From NCBI GenBank assembly GCA_964472305.1, contig CAYYJR010000025.1, positions 1 to 51,683 of the forward strand: DNA of 51,683 bases, read 5' to 3'. A program made the position numbers and the translations under genes. Source of the stretch: CAYYJR01 sp964472305. Its GTDB lineage: Bacteria; Armatimonadota; Hebobacteria; CAIYQO01. The notes under the pieces were generated by a model that was given only the letters and a program-made list of their open reading frames with translations, had not been told where the DNA came from and searched no databases. Positions 41,357 to 49,689 of this stretch are shown here, piece after piece; position 1 is the stretch's first letter; every line of letters starts with the position of its first letter.

Positions 41357-43240
41357 TTATTTCCTGGTGTAATTCATATACATCAGGAAGAAGCTATCCG
41401 GATCCTCATCGACTTTGTACCCGGGTGGGGTGTAGAAGGTGATACTGATCACGCGTCCATCGTCATAGCGCAGCGTGAGCAAGTAGTCGGTGATGCTGTA
41501 GCGACCTTTCCCGCCGGGGATATCCGTCATCGTCGCTTCAATGTCTCCGGCGCGGTTCCGCGAGGTTTCGCACAGCGCCCGCCATTCCACAAACCGGCCG
41601 TCCGGGCTGAACTGAATGAACGGACAGTTGGTATTACCGGAGCGATAGTACCGGCCTTCCAGCAGCAATCCCGCGCAAGGGTGTACCCGTCGATATGCGG
41701 CACGGAAAGGCACGGCATCGCGCCAGCCCAGTTCACCGTTTGCTCCGCGCACGAAGTTGATGTTGTTGCCGGTAACGCGGCGGACGATGATCTCGTTGCC
41801 GTTCACCGTGTAGGCACCGCAATTGTTGCGCATGGCTACCGTCAGATTGCGCTTCATCTCCTCATATTGGGTGACGTTCAATCCGGCTTCAGGCACACCC
41901 TCAAAGAACTGGCCGTCGGCAAAGAAGGTGATCCAATCCTCGCTGACGCTGTTAATGTAGGATTTGCCCCAGTTGATCGTCGTCTTCAGCGTGTAATAGA
42001 TACCGGCGATGCCGGGATCTTGCACGGTGCCGGCGGCGGGTGGCGGCGTGCTGAACTTCGCGGGACGCGGAGCGCGCTCCTCCGTCAGCGAAATGGGATC
42101 GACTTTGCGGACGAATTTGCACTTCCACAGGTAGATGCTTCGCGGCGTGCGTGCATCTTCATAGACCCCGATCGCGAAGGAGCAGATGATCGTCACACCC
42201 CCGTCGTAGCGCAGCATCAGGCTGTTGTGCTCAATCGCATAAGTACCCGTACCACCTTCGAAGCGGATATTCTTCTGCCCCGGTACAACGGTGTTGGGTT
42301 GGTAGACGTCGATATAGCGCTGAACGCCGGTATCCACAAACCGGCCATCGGGGGAAAAGGTGATGCTTTCCGGCTCGTATCCATTATCATATGTGCCGTC
42401 TAACCGCAGCCCCGTGCTGTACGGCACCGGTTCATACGGGATGCGCGCGGTGGGGGCGTTGAGCATGGCCAGCGCGCCGTCCGCCCGGCGGGTAAATGTC
42501 GTGTTGCCGTTGGGCATGGTGACGATGACGCGGTCATCCGCCACGGTGTAGGTGCCGTACTGTTCGATCGGCGCGGCAAGCCGTTTGGCCGCTTTGTCGG
42601 CCAGTCCCGCGAACGGCAGCGCCCAGATCACCCGGCCGTCGGGCAGAAAGGTGAGCCAATCCGGCTCGTATTTCACGATCGACTTTTTCGTATCGATCTC
42701 CGAGACATAGATGCCGTCGAGTGTCGTGCCGGGGGCGGATACGCCGGGCACGGCGGCGGGTGGCGCGGTGCCCCCGGCGGCTTCCGCCGTCCGCCATACC
42801 GCCCAGACGAGCACCGCGCCGTCATTGGTGATCTGCCAGATGCCCAGTACGCGTTGAGCTTCCTTCTCGACCAGCACCAACACGGAGGTGGTGGTGGGAT
42901 TTTCGTCGCGTTTCAGTTCCTGGTAGCGATACCCCGCCTGCGTCAGGGTTGTTGCCAGTGTGCGTGCAAGCACCGTACCCTGCTGGCGCCCGCTGCCGGG
43001 CGCGGACCACATCAGCAGTTCAGGGGTTTCGAAGATATTTCCGGTGGCGGCGCCGAGTTGTTGCAATCCCTCGCTCGCTTGCCGCAGTGTGACGGGGTCA
43101 GTCACGCGCAGCGCGCCTGCCGGCAGCGCTGCGCCGGTAAGCACCGAGGTGGGTGCCGCTTCGACGCCGGGTTGCGCGGTGAGCGCCGGCGACATAAGAA
43201 ACACCACCAGCAGTAACGAAAGCAATCCGAAATTGCGCAT
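41357..43240 (-). CDS. Secreted protein with four tandem beta repeats
   Basis: The 627-residue product has a signal peptide (MRNFGLLSLLLVVFLMSPALTAQ). A first domain of about 150 residues contains a helix-strand pattern. After it come four repeats, each beginning with a short L/I-x-G-x-Y motif (LDGIY, LDGTY, IAGIY, LEGRY). Each then has an F-x-x-DGRF-like strand (TFLPDGRV, TFSPDGRF, TFFADGQF, QFSPDGRF) and a G-x-Y-x-V/I turn (YGTYTV, TGTYAI, CGAYTV, KGRYSI). These resemble lipocalin-like or beta-barrel halves. Repeats 3 and 4 contain several Cys residues. GGGAGA lies before ATG 43240. I recognise no named family. It sits alone between convergent/divergent neighbours; extracellular or periplasmic location is inferred from the signal. 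Confidence 0.75.
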   Translation of the reverse strand: MRNFGLLSLLLVVFLMSPALTAQPGVEAAPTSVLTGAALPAGALRVTDPVTLRQASEGLQQLGAATGNIFETPELLMWSAPGSGRQQGTVLARTLATTLTQAGYRYQELKRDENPTTTSVLVLVEKEAQRVLGIWQITNDGAVLVWAVWRTAEAAGGTAPPAAVPGVSAPGTTLDGIYVSEIDTKKSIVKYEPDWLTFLPDGRVIWALPFAGLADKAAKRLAAPIEQYGTYTVADDRVIVTMPNGNTTFTRRADGALAMLNAPTARIPYEPVPYSTGLRLDGTYDNGYEPESITFSPDGRFVDTGVQRYIDVYQPNTVVPGQKNIRFEGGTGTYAIEHNSLMLRYDGGVTIICSFAIGVYEDARTPRSIYLWKCKFVRKVDPISLTEERAPRPAKFSTPPPAAGTVQDPGIAGIYYTLKTTINWGKSYINSVSEDWITFFADGQFFEGVPEAGLNVTQYEEMKRNLTVAMRNNCGAYTVNGNEIIVRRVTGNNINFVRGANGELGWRDAVPFRAAYRRVHPCAGLLLEGRYYRSGNTNCPFIQFSPDGRFVEWRALCETSRNRAGDIEATMTDIPGGKGRYSITDYLLTLRYDDGRVISITFYTPPGYKVDEDPDSFFLMYMNYTRK

Positions 43241-43441
43241 CAAACCGTCTCCCTTCGGTCGTTCGCAGCGTGCCGGTGACACGGCTGCCAACAAATACGG
43301 CGTATACGCTCACTAAACGCTTATTGACTGAGTAATTCTATAAGTTGACCGATATTCCTTTTTCTCCGCACATTCTCGCGAGAAGAGGTGTTGCCGGTGG
43401 CAGGGGGCGACTCCGATTATCCCTCTCGCCGCGAAATCTGC

Positions 43442-43447
43442 TACACT
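43442..43447 (+). promoter_or_regulatory. -10 box of a likely leaderless DHH-CBS-CCA mRNA
   Basis: TACACT ends 6 bp before the GTG start at 43454, the same geometry as at 38770-38784, with no Shine-Dalgarno. Confidence 0.4.
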
Positions 43448-43453
43448 ACAGCC

Positions 43454-46063
43454 GTGGATTTGATTGTCTCGCACACCAATGCGGATTTTGATGCGCTGGC
43501 GAGCATGGTGGCGGCATCGCTGTTGTATCCGTCGGCGGCAATGACGCTGACGGGCGGTGCGGATCGCAACGTGCGTGAGTTCCTGTCGCTGCATGGCGAC
43601 GTCATCACGCTGCTGCCGCCACAAGATGTGCCGCTCGACCGCGTGCGCCGGTTGATCGTGGTCGAAACGCAGCACGCCCGCCGGCTGGGGCGGTTCGGCA
43701 CGCTGATCGGTCGTCCGGACGTGCAGGTTATCCTCTTCGACCACCACACCCCCCAGCAACCCACCATTGCGGCGCAGGAATCCACCATCGAATTCTATGG
43801 CGCGAACACCACGCTGATGGTTTCGCTGTTGCGCCGACGCGACATTGCCATTGATCCGTTGCGCGCCACGCTCTTCGCGCTGGGTATCTATGAAGACACC
43901 GGCAGCCTGACCTTCAGCGCCACGACGCCGGAAGACGTCGAGACGGTGGCATGGCTGCTACGCCAGGGCGCGAAGCTCGATCTGGTATCCTCATTTATCA
44001 ATCGCACCCTGACGCAGACTCAGCGAGAGGTGCTGAACCAGTTGCTCACCTCGGCGGAAGTGCAGCGCATTCACGGGCTGTCCATCCTGGTCGCCACCGC
44101 GCACGCCGGCGACTCGCCTGACGAATTGGCGCTGCTGGCGCACAAGCTGCGCGATATCGAAAGCAGCGACGCGGTGATAGTCGTCATTCAGATGGACCAG
44201 TCGGTGCTGCTGGTGGCGCGCAGCAGCGTCGACGCGGTGGACGTGTCGGTGATCGCCCGGCACTTCGGTGGCGGCGGCCACACGCGCGCCGCCTCCGCAA
44301 CCATCCACCATGCCACCATCGAGCAGGTGAAAACGCAACTGACCGAGGTGCTGGAACATGCGGTGCAGCCGCGCGTCACCGCGGGTACGCTGATGTCCTA
44401 CCCGGTGCGCACCATCACCCCGGACACTTCCGTCAATGACGCGGCGAAGCTGATGTTGCGTTACGGCCACAGCGGATTGACGGTGGTGGAAGATGGGCAG
44501 GTGGTGGGGATGATTTCGCGACGCGACGTGGACCGCGCCCGCTACCACGAGTTGGGCCACGCGCCGGTGCGTGGGTATATGACCCGCGCCGTAGTCACGC
44601 TGATGCGCGATACACCACTGCCGGAGATCGAGCGCATTATGATCGAGCGCGACGTGGGCCGGCTGCCGGTGATGGACAACGGGCGGCTGGTGGGCATCGT
44701 CACCCGCGGCGACGTGCTGCGCGCCATTCACGGTGAGCGATATGCGGCGCGGCACACCCTGTTTCGTGGCGCGGGGGCGCCGCGCAACATCTGGGGCTTG
44801 TTCGGTGAGCGCGTCGCGCAGGAACGCCGCGCGTTGTTGCTGCGCATCGCCGATATTGCCGACACGATGGGCCTGACCATCTTCCTGGTCGGCGGCGCGG
44901 TGCGCGATCTGTTACTGGGCAACGAGACCATCGACCTGGATCTCCTGGTGGAAGGCGAAGGCATTCCGTTGACCGAGACGGTAGGCCGGCAACTGGGCGG
45001 GCACGTGACTACCCACCCGAAATTCCATACCGGCACGGTGGAATTCTCCGGCGGGCGGCATATCGACTTCGCCACCGCGCGCACCGAGTTTTACCAGTTT
45101 CCGGCCGCGCTGCCCACCGCGGAGCACAGCTCGGTGCGCGAGGACTTGTACCGGCGTGATTTCACCATCAATGCCATGGCGATGCAGCTTAACGGCGACG
45201 AGCCGGGTCGCCTGCTCGACCCCTTCGGCGGTAGCCGCGACCTGGCCGAAGGCACTATTCGCGTGCTGCACAATCTGAGCTTCGTGGAGGATCCCACCCG
45301 CATCCTGCGCGCGGTGCGCTTCGAGGCGCGCTTCGGATTTCATCTGGACGAGCGCAGCGAAGAGTTGGCACGCCACGCCATCGAGATGGAGTTACTCGAC
45401 CGTCTTTCCGGCGAGCGCATCCGCGAAGAGCTGCTGCACCTGTTCGCCCGCCCCTACCCGGAAGTAGGCCTGCGCCGACTGGATACGCTGGGCGTGCTGA
45501 CAGCACTGGAGCCGACATGGATGCTGCAAGGCCCGGCGCCGGAGTATGGCCGGCTGGAAGAAGCGCTGGCATGGGCTGCCACCGAGCCGGCAGTGGCGTC
45601 GCACCTGATCGATCCCGCTCACCAGCGCCTGCTGCTGGCGTTCACCACGCTGTCGGAGGAAGTCGCGACCCGCCTGGCTACCCGGCTGCGGCTGCGAAAA
45701 AAGGAACTGACGCTCGCTCGCCGCGCTGGCGAACTCCCCCTATTGCTGCCAACGCTGGATAGACCGGAAATGCGTCCCAGCGAGTTGGAGGAGCGCCTGC
45801 GCACGCTGCCGGTCCCGCTCTGCCTGCTGCTGCTGGCGCTTTCCGATAACCCGCGCGTCTGGGAGCGTGTCAAGCACGACCTGACCGTGTTGCGCCTGTT
45901 GCCGCCGCTGGTCACGGGTGACACGCTGAAGCGGTTGGGCATCCCCCGCGGCCCTGCTTATACCCGCATCATGTATGCCCTGCGCCGCGCCCAACTCGAC
46001 GGCGTACTCGCCACCCCCGCTGAAGCGGAAATCCTGGCACAACGGCTGGTGGCCGGCGGATAG
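43454..46063 (+). CDS. DHH phosphoesterase - CBS pair - tRNA CCA/A-adding nucleotidyltransferase fusion
   Basis: The 869-residue product joins three modules. Residues 1-about 310 are a DHH/DHHA1 phosphoesterase (SHTNADFDALASM; VVETQHARRLG; FDHHTP near 96; GGGGHTRAA near 272). About 315-435 are two CBS domains. About 470-869 is a class II poly(A)/CCA polymerase with FLVGGAVRDLLLG near 480, the catalytic DLDLL near 494 and RRDFTINAMAM near 567. This architecture is known from bacteria with split CCA/A-adding enzymes. The head may degrade short RNAs or nucleotides while the tail repairs tRNA 3' ends. GTG 43454 gives the family start; TACACT precedes it by 6 bp. Confidence 0.92.
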   Translation: MDLIVSHTNADFDALASMVAASLLYPSAAMTLTGGADRNVREFLSLHGDVITLLPPQDVPLDRVRRLIVVETQHARRLGRFGTLIGRPDVQVILFDHHTPQQPTIAAQESTIEFYGANTTLMVSLLRRRDIAIDPLRATLFALGIYEDTGSLTFSATTPEDVETVAWLLRQGAKLDLVSSFINRTLTQTQREVLNQLLTSAEVQRIHGLSILVATAHAGDSPDELALLAHKLRDIESSDAVIVVIQMDQSVLLVARSSVDAVDVSVIARHFGGGGHTRAASATIHHATIEQVKTQLTEVLEHAVQPRVTAGTLMSYPVRTITPDTSVNDAAKLMLRYGHSGLTVVEDGQVVGMISRRDVDRARYHELGHAPVRGYMTRAVVTLMRDTPLPEIERIMIERDVGRLPVMDNGRLVGIVTRGDVLRAIHGERYAARHTLFRGAGAPRNIWGLFGERVAQERRALLLRIADIADTMGLTIFLVGGAVRDLLLGNETIDLDLLVEGEGIPLTETVGRQLGGHVTTHPKFHTGTVEFSGGRHIDFATARTEFYQFPAALPTAEHSSVREDLYRRDFTINAMAMQLNGDEPGRLLDPFGGSRDLAEGTIRVLHNLSFVEDPTRILRAVRFEARFGFHLDERSEELARHAIEMELLDRLSGERIREELLHLFARPYPEVGLRRLDTLGVLTALEPTWMLQGPAPEYGRLEEALAWAATEPAVASHLIDPAHQRLLLAFTTLSEEVATRLATRLRLRKKELTLARRAGELPLLLPTLDRPEMRPSELEERLRTLPVPLCLLLLALSDNPRVWERVKHDLTVLRLLPPLVTGDTLKRLGIPRGPAYTRIMYALRRAQLDGVLATPAEAEILAQRLVAGG

Positions 46064-46145
46064 CCGTTCAATCGCCGGTCACTCCTGCGCAATGCCGTGC
46101 CGGTTTTCGCATCGCTGCATGGGTGCTCGCATTGACGCGAACGCG

Positions 46146-46194
46146 AGCATGCTTTTCCTCCTGCCGGCGGGCGAAAATTCATAAAAAGCATGCT
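46146..46194. promoter_or_regulatory. Inverted repeat overlapping the promoter of LTxxQ paralogue 2
   Basis: AGCATGCTTTT (46146-46156) and AAAAGCATGCT (46184-46194) form an 11-bp perfect inverted repeat with a 27-base spacer. Each arm contains the 8-bp palindrome AGCATGCT. The right arm overlaps a TATACT (46194-46199), the best -10 for the gene at 46251. It fits a two-site operator; a terminator of the upstream gene is the alternative. Confidence 0.5.
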
Positions 46195-46250
46195 ATACTG
46201 AGCAACGGAACTACGAATTACGGCATCCATGAGGCGGAAAGGGGGCTTAT

Positions 46251-47864
46251 ATGCGAAACGCTATCCCGTTCGGCTTGTGGGCATTCGTGCTCTCGGTGGC
46301 GTCAGCGATTCCGCTGGGGTGGCACAGCACACCCGTGGAGCGCGAGGTGACAGCGCTGACCCAGCGGCTGGCCATCGTGCGCGCGTTGGACGTGCTGGCG
46401 CTGACCCCGGCACAGCAAATGACGTTGCTTCCCTTGATCACAGCGCAGGTGGACGCGCAAAACGCCATTCGTGACGCGCAGGTGAAGGCGCAACCCGACA
46501 TGGAACAGGCTATGTTGGGCTTGCGCGCGGCGTTGCTCGACAATAATGGCGTCCCTGACCGGGTGAAGCGTGCCGTCTCCGTTGCCGAGGTACCGTATTA
46601 CGGCGCCGCACGCAAGCTGGGCACCGCGCAACTTGATCGTGCCGCATCGGTATGGGCACTGTTGACCACCGCACAAGGTGCGCGGCTGCGCCGGGGCTTT
46701 ACCACCGACGCGCAGTGGCTGACGGCCACCGCCAGCCAGGTGAGCGTGCCGCGCAAGGATGTGCCCCGCGGATTGCGGTGGATCTACACCCAATACGGCT
46801 TACGTGGCGAGGAACTGGACAGTGCCGTCGAGTTCGGCAAGCCTATCGTGATCCGATGGCGGCAACAACCGGAACCCCTGACCACCGAACAAACGCGGGA
46901 GTTTGTGCAGCAGCTCATCGCTCTGCCCGATAAAGGCATTCTCACCCCGGAGCCGGATCAAGACGCGCAGCGCAGCATTCTCTATCACCTGCTTACGCAG
47001 AAAACCCTGCATTATCTTACCGGCAAAACGCCGCTGCCGCCGATAGATGACGCGGAAACACTGGCGGTGAAGACCGCCACCGACGATGTGCGGGTGCTGA
47101 ACCTGGCAAACAGCCTCTATCTGACTCCCGAACAGATGAAAGGTCTGATCGATATCACACGTCGGGCGAAGGTGGAATACGACGCCGTGCAGACGCAACG
47201 CGCCGACTGGTTCCGCCGCGTGCTGCCGATAGTGCAAGCGCAACTCGAATTGGCCGAACGCAAGCAGGCGCCCGACCCCGCGCTGGGGGAACGGTATGCC
47301 GCGTGCCGGCAGGAGTTGACCACGCTGGCCGCCGCGCCGGAAAAGCTCGATCGCGGCTATCTGCCTGAAGTGAAAACACTGCTGACCGCCAACCAGCTCG
47401 ACATGGTCGGCAACTTCGTGCCGTGCATCATCCCCGTGCAAAGCCTGACCAACCCCGAACGTATTGGGCAGGTTATCGACCGCGGCGGCATGGAGCGTAC
47501 ACTGGGCGCCATCCGCACGCTGCCGGAAGAGAAAGTGCCCGCGGCGGTGACATCGCTGCAACGGACGGTGGCAGAAGATTTCCGCCGTCACCATTACAGC
47601 GATGGTAACGTACAACAGGCGGTGGCGCAGGTGCCTCGCGTGGTGGCGGAGGCGCGGGCGCTGGACGACGCCGAATTCGCGCTGCAGAAATGCACGCTGG
47701 CGGACCGCATCAGCGTGCCGGCCATTGCGCCGGTCACCGGGCGCGCCATTGATGACCGTTTGGTCTATTACCTGCTCTCGCCCAACCTGATTCCAGTGTT
47801 GGAGGCGCGCACCGCGATAGCCGATACGGTATGTGCCCCGTGCGCTTCTTCGGTAGAGGAGTAG
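46251..47864 (+). CDS. Uncharacterised exported protein with LTxxQ motifs and conserved Cys signature (paralogue 2)
   Basis: The 537-residue product is a full-length paralogue of the protein at 17074-18666. It shares the N-terminal signal peptide (AFVLSVASAIPLG) and the first LTPAQ at residues 51-55, the same position as in the paralogue. WALLTTAQGA appears in the same place, followed by TTDVRVLNL-like TDDVRVLNLANSLYLTPEQ. The strongest block is LLTANQLDMVGNFVPC with PVQSLTNPERIGQ. A later LQKC matches LKKC in paralogue 1. Conservation is highest around the Cys block, so that is probably the functional core. The protein is helical with no membrane segment apart from the signal. GGGGG precedes the ATG. 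It is monocistronic. Function is unknown. Confidence 0.8.
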   Translation: MRNAIPFGLWAFVLSVASAIPLGWHSTPVEREVTALTQRLAIVRALDVLALTPAQQMTLLPLITAQVDAQNAIRDAQVKAQPDMEQAMLGLRAALLDNNGVPDRVKRAVSVAEVPYYGAARKLGTAQLDRAASVWALLTTAQGARLRRGFTTDAQWLTATASQVSVPRKDVPRGLRWIYTQYGLRGEELDSAVEFGKPIVIRWRQQPEPLTTEQTREFVQQLIALPDKGILTPEPDQDAQRSILYHLLTQKTLHYLTGKTPLPPIDDAETLAVKTATDDVRVLNLANSLYLTPEQMKGLIDITRRAKVEYDAVQTQRADWFRRVLPIVQAQLELAERKQAPDPALGERYAACRQELTTLAAAPEKLDRGYLPEVKTLLTANQLDMVGNFVPCIIPVQSLTNPERIGQVIDRGGMERTLGAIRTLPEEKVPAAVTSLQRTVAEDFRRHHYSDGNVQQAVAQVPRVVAEARALDDAEFALQKCTLADRISVPAIAPVTGRAIDDRLVYYLLSPNLIPVLEARTAIADTVCAPCASSVEE

Positions 47865-48135
47865 GCCAGGCGTGCACGACAACCAATGCGTGCATGCGTC
47901 TTTACGGTGTCGTCAGCGATTCTCATCTCGGTAGTGATTCACTGGCTTCCGCAAGTGTATCGCAACGGCTCATCACCGTCGCGAACAGGCAGGCCGTAGC
48001 GGGCATCGGCAATTCAGCCCGGTGAACGATCGCCAACCGATGCGGCTTTGGTATCCGTTTCTCGGGCTGGGGAACCGTGTCACGCGGCACCGGTTGCCCC
48101 CCGAAAAAATATCTGAAAAATATTCCCCCCACCGC
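47865..48135. other. Intergenic region before flagellin
   Basis: About 270 bases with no supported gene; the sigma-28-like promoter of flagellin follows directly. An imperfect GGGGAACCG/CGGTTGCCCC stem lies near 48072-48103. An A-rich tract with AAAAATAT repeats (48104-48126) sits just upstream of the promoter and could act as an UP element. Confidence 0.35.
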
Positions 48136-48163
48136 TAAAGTTCCTCCACGCACCCGCCGAAAA
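48136..48163 (+). promoter_or_regulatory. Sigma-28-like (FliA) promoter of flagellin
   Basis: TAAAGTTC (48136-48143), a 12-base spacer, then GCCGAAAA (48156-48163). The FliA consensus known to me is TAAAGTTT-N11-GCCGATAA. AAGGAGG lies upstream of the flagellin ATG at 48251. Confidence 0.7.
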
Positions 48164-48250
48164 CTTGAGTAGATGGCACGATGCCTCTCCGGAGGCCGTG
48201 CGATTAGTTCCCCCGAATCATCGGGGTATTCAGTCAAGGAGGAAAATCCA

Positions 48251-48778
48251 ATGTCACTGCAAGTCTCTCAGAATCTTGCCGCCATGAGCGCACACCGCTG
48301 GCTCAAGACCAACGATGCCAGCATGGCCAAATCCATCGAGCGTTTAAGCTCGGGCTTCCGCATCAATTCCGCTTCCGACGATGCGGCGGGTCTCGTCATT
48401 TCTGAAAATCTGCGCACGCAGATTTCGGGCATCACCCAGGCGTCGAAAAATGTCCAGGATGGCATCAACATGTTCAAGACGGCTGAAAAGGCGCTGGACG
48501 GGGTGGAGACCCTGCTTCGTAACATCCGCGACTTGACCCTCGACGCGGCGAACTCCAACGGGAATACCTCGAAGATCGCCGCCGACCAGGCGCAAGTTGC
48601 GCAGGCGCTGACGTCCATCGACCGCACGGCCAACCAGACGGAATTCGCCGGCTTGAAACTGTTCGACACGAATGACCAAGACGCAGGCGTTGTTGCTGGA
48701 ACTGACGGCATCGCTCGATCACGGTGCCAATCCGGAGATCGCCAGTCGCCTGGAAGCCTGATACCTGTATATGTATGA
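48251..48778 (+). CDS. fliC: Flagellin, truncated after the N-terminal domain
   Basis: The first about 140 residues are a good flagellin N-terminal D0/D1 region: SLQVSQNLAAMSAHRWLKTND, then IERLSSGFRINSASDDAAGL, NVQDGINMFKTAEKALD and TANQTEFAGLKLFD. This is where flagellins normally enter the D1 beta hairpin. From about 48665 the frame instead reads, out of phase, the coding sequence of fliS, giving 30-odd meaningless residues and a stop at 48776. The C-terminal D1/D0 helices required for polymerisation are missing. A sigma-28-like promoter and a strong AAGGAGG precede the ATG, so it is probably transcribed. It could be a deletion derivative or an assembly artefact; no second flagellin gene is in the window. 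Confidence 0.75.
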   Translation: MSLQVSQNLAAMSAHRWLKTNDASMAKSIERLSSGFRINSASDDAAGLVISENLRTQISGITQASKNVQDGINMFKTAEKALDGVETLLRNIRDLTLDAANSNGNTSKIAADQAQVAQALTSIDRTANQTEFAGLKLFDTNDQDAGVVAGTDGIARSRCQSGDRQSPGSLIPVYV

Positions 48779-48937
48779 TGAGTTGACGAAGGCGAACGTG
48801 TATGACGATGAGAATGGCGTCAACGAGGTCGCCCGTCTTTTAGCCACCTGCGCGAGGCGTGGGTGGAAGCCGAACGCCAGACGCGCTGCCAGGAAGGCGC
48901 CGCGCAAGCCATCGGTGCGGGAGGATTCGCAGCATGA
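48672..48937 (+). pseudogene. fliS: fliS remnant: 5'-truncated, one nonsense and one frameshift
   Basis: Read from 48672 the sequence gives KTQALLLELTASLDHG, NPEIASRLEA, a TGA (48759-48761), then YLYMYDELTKANVYDDENG and VARLLA. A one-base loss at about 48846-48849 (ACCTG where ACCCTG would restore it) is needed to continue LREAWVEAERQTR and end at TGA 48935-48937. This is the C-terminal half of FliS, the flagellin export chaperone (typical LxALYxYMxxxLxxAN and LLxxLREAW). The first about 45 residues are lost and replaced by flagellin. The stop overlaps the next ATG (ATGA), the normal arrangement for fliS-fliT. Compensating small indels in runs of C would be typical sequencing errors, so real decay and assembly error are both possible. 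Confidence 0.75.
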
Positions 48938-49431
48938 TCACAGTCGAGCAGGATACTCTGCAGCCAGTCTATTCGCAGTTAGTCGCCGAGGTGCACGCCA
49001 CGTTGCGACAGCTCCAGTCATTAGATCGCGTGCTGAGCTTGCTGATGAGCCTCAGTGCCGCGCAGACGCAGCAGGAGAATCCTGACGAGTGGGACAGTAT
49101 TCTGGCGCGCAAGCAGTCGCTGCTGGACGAATTGGAAGCGCTGCATCCAGGGCGCATCGTGCAGGAAGCGCGCGCATTGATGGTGCGGCTGCATGACGCG
49201 CACCTGCCGAACATGGCGGACGAATTGCGCGACGCGGTGGCGCACAGTCGCGACCGGTTTACCGAACTGGCGCAGTGCGAGCACGCCGCCGAGCAAGCGT
49301 TGCAGCAGCAGATCGAGCGCTTGCATGCGCACCTGCTGGCAGGCGAGCAGCAACAGCAGATGCGCCTCGCGTACCGGCGAGTGGGCGAGGGCTCCACCCC
49401 CAGCGCGCGGTTCATGAACGGCACGCGCTGA
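48934..49431 (+). CDS. FliT/FlgN-like flagellar chaperone
   Basis: The 165-residue product is an all-helical, Gln/Glu/Leu-rich protein. It has the length, coiled-coil pattern and C-terminal end (AYRRVGEGSTPSARFMN) of FliT/FlgN-type export chaperones, which keep flagellar filament-cap or hook-filament proteins soluble. Sequence identity in this family is always low, so the call rests on length, helicity and position directly after fliS (ATGA overlap at 48934-48937). Unlike its upstream neighbours it shows no frameshift. It would be translated by coupling to fliS, which is broken, so expression may be reduced. Confidence 0.6.
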   Translation: MITVEQDTLQPVYSQLVAEVHATLRQLQSLDRVLSLLMSLSAAQTQQENPDEWDSILARKQSLLDELEALHPGRIVQEARALMVRLHDAHLPNMADELRDAVAHSRDRFTELAQCEHAAEQALQQQIERLHAHLLAGEQQQQMRLAYRRVGEGSTPSARFMNGTR

Positions 49432-49534
49432 TGGCGCGCCTGTCACGCCGGGGGCCGGGCGGACATAGCCCATTCCGGCTCACGGCGTGTCATGATTCGA
49501 TGATTATTCACGCCCGGCGCGCGCTCGGCGCAAG

Positions 49535-49681
49535 CTAAACAGCAAGTCCACTTCGCCGCGCGCAATGGACAGGCGCCGCGGCGAACGACGGCCGGCACAG
49601 CAGCAGACCGAATCCGCAGGCACAGACGGCAGCGAGCAGAATACGATGAATGATGGCAATCAGGGGGACGATGGCGCGCAT
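49535..49681 (-). CDS. Small membrane protein downstream of fliN, probably frameshifted
   Basis: The 48-residue frame starts at ATG 49681, preceded by AGGAG, and lies 8 bp after the fliN stop. Residues 5-30 form a transmembrane helix (LIAIIHRILLAAVCACGFGLLL). The tail (RPSFAAAPVHCARRSGLAV) looks arbitrary. In another frame the same DNA encodes RRLSIARGEVDLLFSLRR and ends at TAA 49504-49506, which looks far more like a protein C-terminus. A one-base indel near 49590-49600 would join them into a 58-60 residue protein. Position after fliN and one TM helix suggest a FliO-like component; that is tentative. Confidence 0.45.
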   Translation of the reverse strand: MRAIVPLIAIIHRILLAAVCACGFGLLLCRPSFAAAPVHCARRSGLAV

Positions 49682-49689
49682 GGCGACTC

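Noticed and set aside
48072..48103. Stem near GGGGAACCG as terminator of LTxxQ paralogue 2
   Set aside because: It is over 200 bp from the stop and followed by A-rich, not T-rich, sequence.
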